The position numbers were made by a program, and so were the translations under genes. A stretch of 64,000 bases of DNA from assembly GCA_029817715.1 (NCBI GenBank), contig JARUPY010000356.1:2203001-2267000 (forward strand), in the 5' to 3' direction. A model generated the notes under the pieces. That model worked only from the letters and a program-made list of their open reading frames with translations. It was not told the origin of the DNA and searched no databases. Shown here piece after piece: positions 11,760-22,615 of this stretch. Numbering within the stretch: the first letter of the stretch is position 1; every line of letters begins with the position of its first letter. The stretch is from Melastoma dodecandrum. Lineage: Eukaryota > Streptophyta > Magnoliopsida > Myrtales > Melastomataceae.

Positions 11760-12421
11760 TTAGAAGTATTACTACAATTTAGACGTAGTATTTCAACAGT
11801 TCATATTAGGAATCTTTTTTGCAAAACTTCCTGAGCCCTGGCCAGAAGTAGTGCAAAAGGCCTATGGATTACTTCAAATGAAGGAAAAGATAGTTCCTGG
11901 ACTAAGAGGTAAAATTTGAAGGTCAAGTACGCGATGAGAAAAGCGTGTACTGAGGTCGAGGTAAAAGAAGCAGTTAAAAAGCTTCCCTACCAAAGTAAGA
12001 GCTATTGCTCTCAAATAGAGTATGTGCCTAGAAGGTATGGTTGTGATACTCCTGATGAGCCAAAGAGGGCAAGGCACTTTTCTAAGAAACGAAAGTTTAT
12101 TGGATCAATAAAAGGAAAGTGTGGCCAAAGAAGGACGTCCAAAGGAGGAGTCTTGCTTACAAACCCAAAAGGTTTGTAAGGAGACGGGATAACCTTAAGG
12201 ACAAAGATATGATCGATGCCTTTAAGCGAAAGCATGGCAGAGAACCAAAGTGTCCAAAAGGGAAACCGTTAAACAGCTACAATTGCTGTTGGATTTGTGG
12301 GTCAATAGCCCATAAAGCGGATACATGTCATGAGAAAAACCAGAGGAAAGAAAGGCTTAGGAGGGTTTTTCTGGATGACATGAGTTGTGAAGAAGAAATC
12401 CAGGCTTATCGATATTTGTGA
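11760..12421 (+). pseudogene. Pararetrovirus coat-protein-like region with zinc knuckle
   Basis: On the plus strand, broken frames from 11780 (ILGIFFAKLPEPW) lead into a highly basic stretch (11916-12240, rich in Lys and Arg). A CX2CX4HX4C knuckle, CWICGSIAHKADTC, follows at about 12286-12330, and then acidic sequence (DTDSEDDSD near 12470). A helical core, a basic region, a zinc knuckle and an acidic tail are what caulimovirid coat proteins look like. It lies on the strand opposite to the RT. Frameshifts split it into at least three pieces. Confidence 0.65.
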
Positions 12422-12689
12422 TTTAGACTCGAAAGTAGAATCAATCTAGGGGCAGTATCAAATTATGATACAGACTCTGAAGATGATTCTGATCTCTGGA
12501 CATCGTATCTATTCATGATGAGAGTAGAAGCAAATGGATATGGCGACGAATTGGTTCCTTTAGAATCAACGAGTCAAGTACTGGAAGAAGCTCACCAGTA
12601 CGAAGATCCATCCTAAACTATTTTGGAATGGAGGTTGCCTAACACTAATGTTAGAGATGTCTAGAATATTTCGAGGTTCAATTTCAATT

Positions 12690-13196
12690 TAATAGTAAGC
12701 ATCTCAAAAACAAAGGCAACAGCTCAAGTTACAACTACGGAGCTTGAGACTCTGGATATTTCATTATATAATGTACAACGCATTAGGGAAACTATGCAAC
12801 GTGCAAGAGGTGTGTATAAACTACATACACATTGGATTGATCCAGGTTGGATTCATCCCGCTATTTCATCTTCCAGCGGACAGTCCTGTGGTAACAGCGG
12901 TGATCGATAAACGATGGAGAGAGTTTAGAGATCAGCTGATATTAGGAATACAAGCCAATATAGCACATGGTCCTGTATGGTTTCAAGTCCATCCAAATTA
13001 CTTGGTGGCCTTGAACGACAGATGTTTGGGGAATTCGTTAACCTTGAGATTAAAGTTATTGAATATGGACAAAATGAATCCCCAGGCCAAATTTTTGTCG
13101 TATCATACCAGAATTATATACAGACTTGTACAAGCATCCAAATTTTTGGATGAATCCTTTGGAATTAACCTGGCCCAGAAGTTGGGTGATGAATGA
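12690..13196 (+). pseudogene. Pararetrovirus movement-protein-like region (30K type)
   Basis: The 12744-13196 frame carries a YIHIGLIQVGF strand followed by DKRWREFRDQL, HGPVWFQVHPN and a LxLxL strand. This pattern is typical of 30K-superfamily movement proteins of caulimovirids. The N-terminal part (RIRETMQRARGVYK) is in a different frame, so a frameshift lies near 12820. It follows the coat-like region on the same strand. In intact viruses the product forms tubules in plasmodesmata. This copy is broken. Confidence 0.6.
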
Positions 13197-13422
13197 GCCT
13201 TCTACAAGCTCTAGACCTATTAGGGCGGCAAACATCCAATAAAGAGATAGTCAGATTACCTTAATGTTAGGAGAACCGTTGTCTAGTATTCCTAGGCTTG
13301 ATAAACAATTGTTTATGAGAGCGTTGTCTATGAGAGAGCCCAATAATATTCGTGGTTATCGTCTCTATGATGTTTCCTAAAGAGTAAGTGATGTGGACGA
13401 TGAGGTAATAATTCCATGACCA

Positions 13423-13980
13423 GTGGAAGCCTCTACACCACCACTAGATGAGGAGATGGCTCAGAGATCTGTTGATTTTAGGCCGTCGACACAACATTCG
13501 GGAAGAATTTGCGGGTATAGACAGGTGTCTCTATCAGTCTATGAAGACCCAATAGATCAACTGAGAGGAATCTTTAAGAATGATGAGGGTTACCTATTTA
13601 GTAATCCTTTGAGTAAGATTCCTGAAGTTTGTAAGGTTATTGAACAGATAGCTGTACAAAGGTCTATTCCTGTAGATGAAATCCGGTGGATGATAGAACC
13701 ATCCCAAGAAGTACCCAGACTCACTTCTTTTAGTATGAGGGATGAATACCTGAGCAATTACGCGGCTCTAACATTCAAGTTCCCTGGATATTATGAGTAT
13801 CTCTATATACTCTGATAGACACTGAGTGTGTCATAAGTTGTGCTAGACTCAATGCCTTACCAGATGATGTTGGAAACCACTGCAAAGGCCTATCCAGATA
13901 GTCAATGTGGATGGTATGGCTGCCGTTGTTAGCCACCAGGTTAATAATGTGCATGCTAGGAGTAATTATAGGTTTTAACA
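13423..13980 (+). pseudogene. Pararetrovirus reading region downstream of the movement-like domain
   Basis: An open frame of 130 codons (13423-13815) is followed by coding-like sequence in shifting frames to about 13980. It continues the plus-strand viral segment and ends where the minus-strand reading region begins. I do not recognise its domain. It could be the C-terminal part of the movement polyprotein or an intermediate domain. Confidence 0.4.
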
Positions 13981-13984
13981 TATT

Positions 13985-14520
13985 ATTCCAAGGAACAAAT
14001 TCTTGCTTTGTTCTGTGGGGATAGTTTGGCTTGTCAGACCTAAAGCTTTCCTTAGGTCTTTTACTAACTCACCACTTGATGAGTTTAGATTTGCATATCG
14101 CTTTCGTGGATCTAAGATGAAAGGAGCCACATAATCCCTGTACATCTCATCAACACCATTCCCTTAACACTGTTTGGAATTTCTTCCTCCCAGTTTTAAT
14201 TTGTCAACTGGTTTTCCAGCTTCACTGGCCAGTCCAGAGGTCGCCTCAGTCTCCGGCCTTTTCAAATCTCTTTCCCTTTCCACCGAGTCTAGCATATTAT
14301 TAATTATTTCACATACTTCATTAGCTAGGCGAGTTCTTCCTTCTAAGTCTTTCGTATTCCCTTGGATAGATAATTGAGTTAATAAATCATTTATATCTTT
14401 GGCTATTCCGAAGGATCGCTTTAGACTCGGGAACGAACACCAATTTTCTAGGTGCTCTAGAAGGAGTATTCGATGAATTTCCTTCTCCAGACATTCTGAT
14501 GACCTTTTTGTAATTTTCAA
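13985..14520 (-). pseudogene. Pararetrovirus N-terminal reading region, minus strand
   Basis: The minus strand is open at 14520-14164 (118 codons). After one stop it continues in the same frame (GVDEMYRDYVAPFILDP) to about 13985. The first part is rich in Leu, Glu and Lys and looks helical, possibly coiled coil. It is followed on the right by non-coding sequence with a primer-site-like motif, as expected for the first ORF after a viral leader. Domain unidentified. Confidence 0.4.
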
Positions 14521-14902
14521 AATTTGGGGAACTAAATTCGAATTTTTAGAAAGTTTAAAATTTTATGGTGGATATTATTGAAACAAAGTTAAAAGTTTAG
14601 GCTGTTGTAGGATATTTTCTAAACGTTTGGGTAAACTAGAAACCTTACAAACTACAGGATAGAATTGATATAATGGCCATTTCGTAAAGGTTGATGGATG
14701 AGTCACCGCAGAGTTGCCTTCACGTAAGATCCAGTGTGAGGTGAGATTGTGTTTCCGTCTGAAGCTGTTTTATAGCGGCAACAAGTGTAATCTCTTAGAG
14801 CACACGTAAGTTAGGGGGGAGTAGAGCCACCTAGATATCCTTGTGAAGGAAACTCTCGGGTGGAATGCATAAAAAGAAGAAGAAAAAAAAGTGTCCATTT
14901 GC

Positions 14903-14926
14903 CAAGGCTCTAAGCACCAATGTTCA
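14903..14926 (-). promoter_or_regulatory. Possible tRNA-Met primer site of the pararetrovirus
   Basis: The minus strand reads TTGGTGCTTAGAGCC here. It resembles the plant initiator-Met primer consensus TGGTATCAGAGC with changes in the centre. Its position upstream of the first minus-strand reading region fits. The match is imperfect. Confidence 0.25.
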
Positions 14927-14999
14927 GGCGTAAAAGAAAAATAAAATTATTCAGAATTCATTAAAATGCTTGAATAAGTACTTGTGGTGTGAGTCAAAT

Positions 15000-17900
15000 G
15001 ATGGTGGCTTGAGTCATTAGATTCGGGGGGTTTATCACCTAGTGCCTTGAACCGACTGACATGGGAGTCATTGGTTGAAAGCTCATTACATGATTCTCCA
15101 TTATCATTTTGTTGATCATTCTGAGATTATTCTTCGGAATTAGCAATTATTTGTTCAGGTTCCTTTTGTGAATCATGAACAGAAGGTTCGCCCACCTCTT
15201 TTGCAGAAGGTAGGAATGCTACAGGGCTTTCTGTAGGTTCTAGAGATATTACATCTTTTGTAGTATCTTCTGTAGGTAAGTCATTAATTTTCTCACTAAT
15301 AGACTCTTCTATAGTAGATGTCCTTTTATTAAGGATCCTGTAGGCTTTGCTAGATGAGTATCTTAGGAAGATACCTTCATTTGACTTAGCTTCAAATTTT
15401 CCTATATTATTCTTAGAAGGCCTCAAGATAAAAAAGGACTTCCAAAGGCATGAAAATTGGAAACGTTAGGTTTCCTCCCCCTGTAGAGTTGATAGGGAGT
15501 TTTCTCTAGTATAGGTCTTACTAGAACCCTATTAACAGCTTCTACCCAAAGATTCTATGGAGCGTTGCTCTCAATATCATGGTTCTAGCCATATCTATAA
15601 GTGTTCGATTTTTCCTTTCCGCTACTCCATTCTGCTGAGGAGTGTATTGTGCAAAGAAGTTACGATCGATACCATTTTCTTCACAGAAGGTAGCGAATTC
15701 ATGATTTTCAAACTCAGTACCATGATCCATCCTTATAGATTTTACAGAAGATTCAGTTTCATTCTGTCATTTCTCAACTTTATGAAACTTTCAAAAGCAT
15801 CACTTTATGAGTTAGAAATTTAACCCATGTATATCTAGAGTAGTCATGAACTACAACTAGACAATTTCTTCAACCACCAATACTTTAGACTCTAGTAGGA
15901 CCAAATAGATCCATATGTAGTAGTTCCAGCGGTTGGTCGTTGTAGAAACTTCATTCTTAGACTTAAATGAAGATTTGGTTTATTTTTCAAGTGAACATGC
16001 TTCACAGAAGCTGTCTTGCTCGAATTTGATGTTAGATAAACCTTTTACTATCTCTTTTCTAGCAAGCTTGGATAACAATTTAAAGTTGGAATGTCCCAAC
16101 CTTCTATGCCACAGATGGCTATCATCTTTGACAGACAAAAGGCAGCTTTCTGTAGCACATAAGCTATCCAGTGTCAAGGTATAGATGTTCCTTTCGATTT
16201 CCAATGAAGCGTACTTCATTATCTAGGATATCAGAACACTTATCTTGATCAAAAGTTATTGTATAACCTTTGTCACAAATCTGGCTAATGCTCAGCAGAC
16301 TATGTTTCGGTTCTGTAACTAACAGAACCTCATCTATAACCATGGAGTCGGGACTTCCAATGGTTCTTTCCCGATGACAGGGCCTTGGCATTTATCACCG
16401 AATTTAACATACCCTCTATTTTGTAGAGTTAGTTGAGAAAATTTAGATGGATCTCCGGTACGTGCCTGGAGCATCCGTTATCCAGATATCATTCGCTTTC
16501 AACACCTTCTTTTTGAAAGCAGGTATGACTTTCATTTTGAGTTTCTGTGTGAGCGGTGAGGCACATTAATTCTTCTTCCTCATCAACAGAATCATCAAAA
16601 TCTGCCCAAGCAGCCATTGCTTTCTTGGCCTTAGATGGTGCAGAAGGTTTTTCCTTCAATTTAAGTAAAGGACATTATGTTCTGTAGTACCCTTTCTTTT
16701 TACGTTCATAGCAAATGATCGATTATGGATTAGATTGCTTATAACGATTTTGGCTTCTCTTATTGAAGCGTTTCTTGTTGGCGAACCACAGAAGGCGTTT
16801 AGCTATCACAGTGAGTTCGTCATCCGAATCACCTTCTGCTTCATCATCAGAACCTTCGGTTGGTTCTTCTGATGCTCTAAAAACTACTGTGGGTCTATTT
16901 ACATCAGATTGAGAGGATCTTTCCAGCTCATTGGATATTAAGGAGCTCATTAACTGATCTTAGTCGAAGTATAGAAAGATCTTTACCTTCCTCTGTAGCC
17001 ATTTTCTTGGCTTCCCATGAATTGGGTCGAGTACGCAGAACCTTTCGCACTAGTTTAGAATTTCTATAGTATTTGCCTAAATGTGTTAAGGCATCACTAA
17101 AAGGTTGAGTCTTTGGAACATCTGTTCTACATATTCATCACCTTTCACAGTAAAATTTTCGTATTGATGAATTAAGAAATTCATATTAGTTTCTCTTATT
17201 TGGCCTATCCCAACATACATTATGACAAGCTTATCCCATATTTCCTTGTCCGAAGTGCAAGTAGAACTTTCACGAATTCACTTTCACACATAACACTAAA
17301 CATTAAGTACTTTGTCGTCTTAGTGAGTCGTTTAACCTTGATGTATTCCTGTGTGGGACGACCATCTCGATCATTCTGTTGGTTATTTGGCATAGAAGGT
17401 GGATCATCTTCTATATCGGACCACAAGTCATCGTCGATAGCATCTTCAAATGTCATTCAAATTTTCCAATAAGCAAAATTCTTACCATCAAATATGGGAG
17501 GATTCTCAATTTGTGGTTTTGGTACAAAGTAGTTATTGGCCATTAATTTAGTCCGTATAGAGTTTATAGGCTTCTGTCGAACAGAACCTTGACGATTACA
17601 ATGTAGAACCTCAACAAGTTCAAGCATCTATTGAGAAGAGAATAGTTGTCAAACCGACAGTAAAACCTTTGTTAGCTAGAGCACGAGTGTCAATATGACA
17701 GATCTTAAGTTTCTTTTATGGTAGCAATTGTTAAACTCTTGCAGAGCTGTAGGCTTCTGCAGAACAGAACTACAATGGCAACCATAAAATATTGTATAGA
17801 CAGTAGAGGCTTCTGTGGGAACAAGCAGACAATTCAGTCTCTGTTGAATAGAGAACCCTTATACCAAGCGTTGTATTCAGGCTAAGCGTAAACCTCTGTT

Positions 17901-18166
17901 GAATAGTAACTAGATTATGATATAGCATAAGCTTCTACAGAATAGTAGACATTTAAGGTTTAGGGTGAAAGTGAAAGTGAGTATGGTTGTTTAAGGTAAT
18001 CAAGTTCCTGAAAATAAGAACACGAATGCCAAACAAAGTAATCCAACCAAAAATAGAAGTAATCTGCTTAGATAATATGCAGAGACGAAAGCTTCTGCAG
18101 CGTAGAACGTGTAGTTGGCACGAGCTTATGTGGGATCTACAACAAGCGGTTAAGCTTCTGTTGAAA
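15000..18166 (-). pseudogene. Second copia element, gag to integrase, broken
   Basis: Minus strand, right to left. A gag lies at about 17700-16950. A degenerate zinc knuckle near 16690 (ICYERKKKGYY) has its second Cys changed to Arg and its His to Tyr. A protease motif near 16480 reads LDNGC where LDSGC is usual. A GAG-pre-integrase follows (HLWHRRLGHSN near 16120), then an integrase core with MDHGTEFENHEFATF near 15710 and YTPQQNGVAERKNRT near 15640. The stretch 15426-15127 is the linker that normally precedes reverse transcriptase. It stops near 15000, where the pararetrovirus block begins, so RT, RNase H and the 3' LTR are missing. Many stops. Confidence 0.85.
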
Positions 18167-18181
18167 CCCACTTTGATACCA
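18167..18181 (-). promoter_or_regulatory. Copia primer-binding site
   Basis: The minus strand reads TGGTATCAAAGTGGG two bases inside the LTR end at 18184. This is the standard plant copia site for initiator tRNA-Met. It proves that the LTR on its right is the 5' LTR of the minus-strand element on its left. Confidence 0.9.
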
Positions 18182-18183
18182 CT

Positions 18184-20058
18184 TGTTACACTAAGAGGGG
18201 TGAATTAGTGTTAGAAGTTCCATTAAGGATTTTTAGCCCTGTTCGACAAACCTCGCAGCGGAAGAAAGCTAATGTAAAACATAACCTTACGACAGGCTTC
18301 TGTAAGATAAAACGTACGAACACGATTGCGATTTGATTCAATGGACACCACGATATTTATAGTGGTTCAACAACTTACTTACATTCACTCTTCACCCAAA
18401 TTTTGGATGGTTCCACTCAGACAAAATGTAGTAACGATTACAGAAGGTGATACGTGATCAGCCTTTCACAATACAGACGATAAGGTTCTACACAACAGAT
18501 GGTTCTGTACCACAAAAGTGTACCTTCTATTGCATAGACCAGAAGGTTCTGTACTACAAGTGACTTGGTTTCACAGCACAGACAGTAAGGTTCTGTACTA
18601 CAGGTGACAGACAGTAAGGTTTTGTGCCAAAGGTGTCAACCCTCTACTGCACAGACCAGAAGACTATTTTTCAAAGCACATAACATAAGGTTCTGTACTA
18701 TAGATAACATATCGTAGGGTTCTATATCATAGTGAGATGCACGTGTTAACGTGACTAACAAAAGTAACCAAGCGCAATCCCCTCGGGACAACGACTTTGT
18801 GGCGTGCCCCACGCGAGTACGTAGCGAATCCTACACAAGCAGACAATGTCCCCCGTCCAAGGATGAATTTTTCTTCCGGCGGCTCCACACGACCTGTGCG
18901 ACCTCCTAGAGATAGCGACTACATGGTAAACCTCACGTAAGCACGTAGCAAGCCCTACACAAGCAAGCGGCAACCCACACGCAAGGAAGCGGCAAACCCC
19001 ACGCAAGCCGACAACAATCTCTGTCCTAGGCTCCTACACACAGAACGTTACATCGCAGAAGCTGGTCAGTCTTTCACCTTCTGTGCTCCCGAGGTGTCTG
19101 CCTTTCTCTTCGGTCATTGCATGTTGGCGCCGACCTTTAGCCACACGCCTCCACCAACGTCTCCTGCACCCTCCAACCAAGAGTCCCTCGTGGCCCCCGA
19201 GTCACCTACCAGAAGACTTCACCAACGATACAGCCTTCTGCAGCTAACGTCCCTAGTGTGTGACTAACAAGACTCAAACCAACAAAAAATTACAAGCTCC
19301 AACGTCTGACAAATGTGTCTAATACCAACAAAAAATTACAAGCTCCAACGTCTGACAAATGTGTCTAATGTTTAACACCATGCACAATGTGGTCGAATGG
19401 TCTGCTGTTTATACACTTAGACGAAGAGCTAATCATAGAAGGTCTAATTTACAAAAATAGCTTCTCCACTTAAATCGAAAAAGAATAAATCATTTACATT
19501 ATTCTATTAATATGTAAATGACGTCTCTCATCGGTAAGTTTTCGTTGGGATGAGATCGGATTAAGATCAATTGATTTAATCAAATCTCCATCGATAACCA
19601 CTGCAGAAGATTACAGATTACGATAACCTTCTATGAATGTAAATAAATAAAGTCAATTTCCTCAAGTTATTTTGTTAGATTCATTAGTTTATTTTGACAA
19701 ATCTGGACAAATAACATGTTTTTGTTGTCCAAAGAAAAAGTATTAATGGAAGATAAAGTCCGTAAGATAATTTGTCAATCATATATAACCTTTCATAAAT
19801 AGATAATTTATTTTCTTCAATTGGAAATATATTATTCTTTTTATTTCTTTGGTAACAAAATCATTTGATTATGACTAGATAATTATCGTGATCAATTTGG
19901 AGAATTCTCATGAAATATCACATTTAATTTCGTAATAAATTAATAATTACAAAAATATTTCCTTGCAGAAGGTTCTTATTAGGAGTAGCTTCTATCGTGT
20001 AGAAGGTTAACTTCTGTTTCACGGAAGGTCAAGGCTTATTATCAAAACCACTTCAACA
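18184..20058 (-). mobile_element. Copia LTR (1,875 bp) with internal sequence on both sides
   Basis: The plus-strand left end is TGTTACACTAAGAGGGG and the right end is CCACTTCAACA. On the left is a primer-binding site. On the right, at 20059-20075, is a pyrimidine run that on the minus strand reads AAAAAAGGGGGAGAT, the polypurine tract normally found just before a 3' LTR. The same LTR family is at 62314-64000. It contains short tandem copies of an AAGGTTCTGTACTACAG-like unit. Confidence 0.8.
18440..18730. repeat. Degenerate short tandem repeats inside the copia LTR
   Basis: A unit close to AAGGTTCTGTACTACAG recurs at least six times with irregular spacing (near 18503, 18540, 18590, 18616, 18687 and 18715), mixed with ACAGACAGTAAGG and GCACAGACCAGAAG spacers. 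The same short theme occurs elsewhere in this LTR and in the LTR at 62314. Confidence 0.6.
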
Positions 20059-20330
20059 ATCTCCCCCTTTTTTATAATGACAAAACATACATCATTGAAG
20101 GAAATATTTTTGCACGTAACTCCCCCTGACTCCTCCTAAATAGGTGCGACTACGAGTCTTACATTTTACAGAACCATATGATTTTTGTGGAACAGAGCAC
20201 AAAAGCTTCTATTAATGCTTTGATAACGATTAAATTAAAGAGATAAGTCCCTGATAATCTCTTCATCTCCACTCATTTCATTATTGTTTGAATTTTTTGT
20301 ATAAAACTTGTTCTTTTGAGAATCGGAGGT
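20059..20330 (-). mobile_element. 3' internal end of another copia copy (polypurine tract side)
   Basis: The polypurine tract and about 250 bases of element-internal, non-coding sequence lie right of the LTR. The rest of that element is absent. TNL-related 3' flanking sequence begins at about 20335. It marks a second element that once shared this LTR. Confidence 0.6.
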
Positions 20331-20623
20331 GATTTTATGGGCCGGATTCCTTGTTGGTTAAGTCCAGGCCCATTACAACGGGAGGTCTAAATTTATTGGG
20401 TTGATTCGTTGAGAAACACAATCGTCCAAATGTGGTTTTATTTTCATAATTCTTGGAGGAAAATATTGATCTGGTTTTTTTACCAATTAATTGATTGAGT
20501 TCAACTTGTGAAGGTTCATTTTAATCACTTCATAACAATATATGTTGGTCTTTTGTCTTTCGCCTTTTTAATGAATTCCTGATTGGAGACAACGCTAATC
20601 ATACTGTTGAGACAGTACATGAT

Positions 20624-22615
20624 TCAACTTCTAGTTCTCCTTTTTCGTTTGTTGTGGTATTGTCGATACGGGTCCTCAAATGACTCCAATTTACCGCTAT
20701 TAACAATCTTCAGGTGACAGTCTCCCACCATACGGGGCACGCTTCACAGACAGTTGTAGTGAGAAAACGTCACCCTCTTTAATCTTCTCATGTTTGAGAG
20801 GTCTGGGATTTCACCCACGCAATCAAGACACCTTAAGATGATTAATTTCTCCAAGAGCTCCTCCATCCTCTCAACCCCGGAAAAGTTGATGCGATCACAA
20901 TGCCTCTAGACGTAAATAGCATAGCGTCATCAATGATCTTAAAACTGACAACCTAATAGGATAACTCATATTTCCCATATCATCTGATCCATTCAACGAA
21001 GTCCCACCCCATGTTGACTGCCTACTTGAGTATCCCACGAGTGTCAACTTACACAAGGACGAAGGGAGCTGTGATATGGATGAAATGTCCATAGAACCCA
21101 GCCCGAGTTCCTCCAGCATGGACATGGAACCCAACTTGGTAGAAAGAAGACCTAGCTTGACATAGACATCCGATTTTAATTTCTTCAACCCGCACAGCTT
21201 CTCGATCCCTGGAAAGCCCCCAACCTCGATGAGACCAAATAAATTCAGCGAGCGGAGATTGCATTTTGCAAGGTTTGGCACCTCTGACATTGGACTTCCA
21301 CCGGATAAGACAAATTTTTCAATATCCAACTCCTCAAGGATCTTTAGATTGTCGATCGAGGAAGGCAGCTTCCTTATCTGAGTCTCATAGAAATAGAGTA
21401 TTCTCATGTCCCCTAGCCCCTGGAGATGGATACAAGGGAAAGGGAATTAATACCATGTCTTTCATTGAACTGTCTGTAATTCCATCCCAGAGATCTGGAG
21501 AACGACGAGGCTGTCCCTCTCTTCCAAGTCATCGTAGCTTATCTGCAGCTTAATCAACACGTCTTTGCGAGGCACTCGCTCAAGCTTTTTTATTGTATCC
21601 TCCCATACACGCTTTTCCTTTTGGAATAAGTGCCCTCCGATCACCCCCAAAGCTAAGGAAAGATTTCCAGTCTTACGAATAACCCGCTTCGATAAATCAA
21701 CAAAGTCATCCGGCGACTCCTTTCCACCAAAGGCGTGCCGACTGAAGAGTTGCAGAGCGTGATCATCGCTCATTCCCTCCATTTCATAGGCCATGTCACT
21801 GGATCTCATAAGACCCTCGCAAACGCTCCTATCCGTCGTTGCTACGATAATTCTAGTCCCCGATCCGAAGAAATCGAAATTTCCAACCAACCTTTTGAGC
21901 TGACTACTCTCGCTGACATCGTCAAAAACGATAAGGACCTTTCTGTTGCGGAGCCTTCTTTGGATCTCATTCATTCCATCGCCACCAATTTCCCCATCCG
22001 ACTTGCCGAAGGTATCCTTCAATAGCTTCTTTTGCAGCCTTTCAACACCCCCCATACCAGTCGACAACGATTCTAGCACATCGGCAAGGAAGCGGCATCC
22101 ATCGAATCCGGAAGAGATTCTATTGAAGATGACATTCGCCAGCATTGTCTTTCCAGTACCCCCCATGCCTTTCAACAAACAACATGGATAAAAAGCTCGC
22201 AGGCAGCAACACCTGTTCAAATATCCGAAAAGACGTAAATAATTATATAAGAGAGAGAAAGGTTAAAGATTTTGAGTTATACCCCATATCTCTTTTGTAT
22301 TCCAGACCACTGATACCCCCAACCTTCCTCAGAGCTTCCTCCCACTTTTTCACAACCTCTACCTTGTATTTTTCTCTATGGTTCTCGAGGGCGTCCTGGT
22401 ACAGAGCGGTTTGTAGCTTCACGTCGCTGGGGCTTACATCATAGAAGATGGGCAAGATGGTAAGTTCTCGGAGGCACCACGCGCTCGACACGTAGCCCCT
22501 GGAGAATACAACAACGTAGATCCTAGAGTCTGGGACAGCTTGACAGAGCTCGTCCCCGATCTGTTCTCCGTGACGGACCTCCTCCGTGTCCCTGAACACG
22601 CATATCCTCTTGGGC
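20624..22615 (-). pseudogene. TNL1: TIR-NB-LRR resistance gene with at least five block deletions
   Basis: Minus strand. The TIR exon remnant is 22599-22243: it lacks the N-terminal YDVFVSFRGPDT part and loses about 15 residues between CLRELT and ILPIFYD. The linker with the intron acceptor is gone, so TIR intron sequence runs into GMGGTGKTML (P-loop, near 22165). The NB domain keeps RKVLIVFDDV and a GNLSLAL variant of GLPL. After SYDDLEERD it jumps to LVVLQIS, removing ARC2 and the MHD motif. Another deletion fuses the following intron to mid-LRR at about 21440. The LRR runs to 20624 with an in-frame TGA near its end (NCL*SVP). Relatives are cytoplasmic immune receptors with NADase TIR domains. 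This copy cannot be functional. Confidence 0.9.

Larger units (their letters stand above)
7250..14950 (-). mobile_element. Endogenous caulimovirid-like (pararetrovirus) block
   Basis: Viral-type domains fill the block. On the minus strand, right to left: an N-terminal reading region (14520-13985), protease remnant (11500-11190), reverse transcriptase and RNase H (10900-10040), two zinc knuckles (9890-9710), a lysine-rich stretch and an unidentified C-terminal region (9510-8000), then an intergenic region with a TATATAAG box (near 7380). On the plus strand between about 11520 and 13980 lie coat-protein-like and movement-protein-like regions. There is no integrase and no LTR, which fits a pararetrovirus and not a retrotransposon. 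All frames contain multiple stops and frameshifts, so this is a fossil. Coat-like before movement-like order recalls cavemo/solendovirus-type genomes, but lineage is unresolved. Confidence 0.7.
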
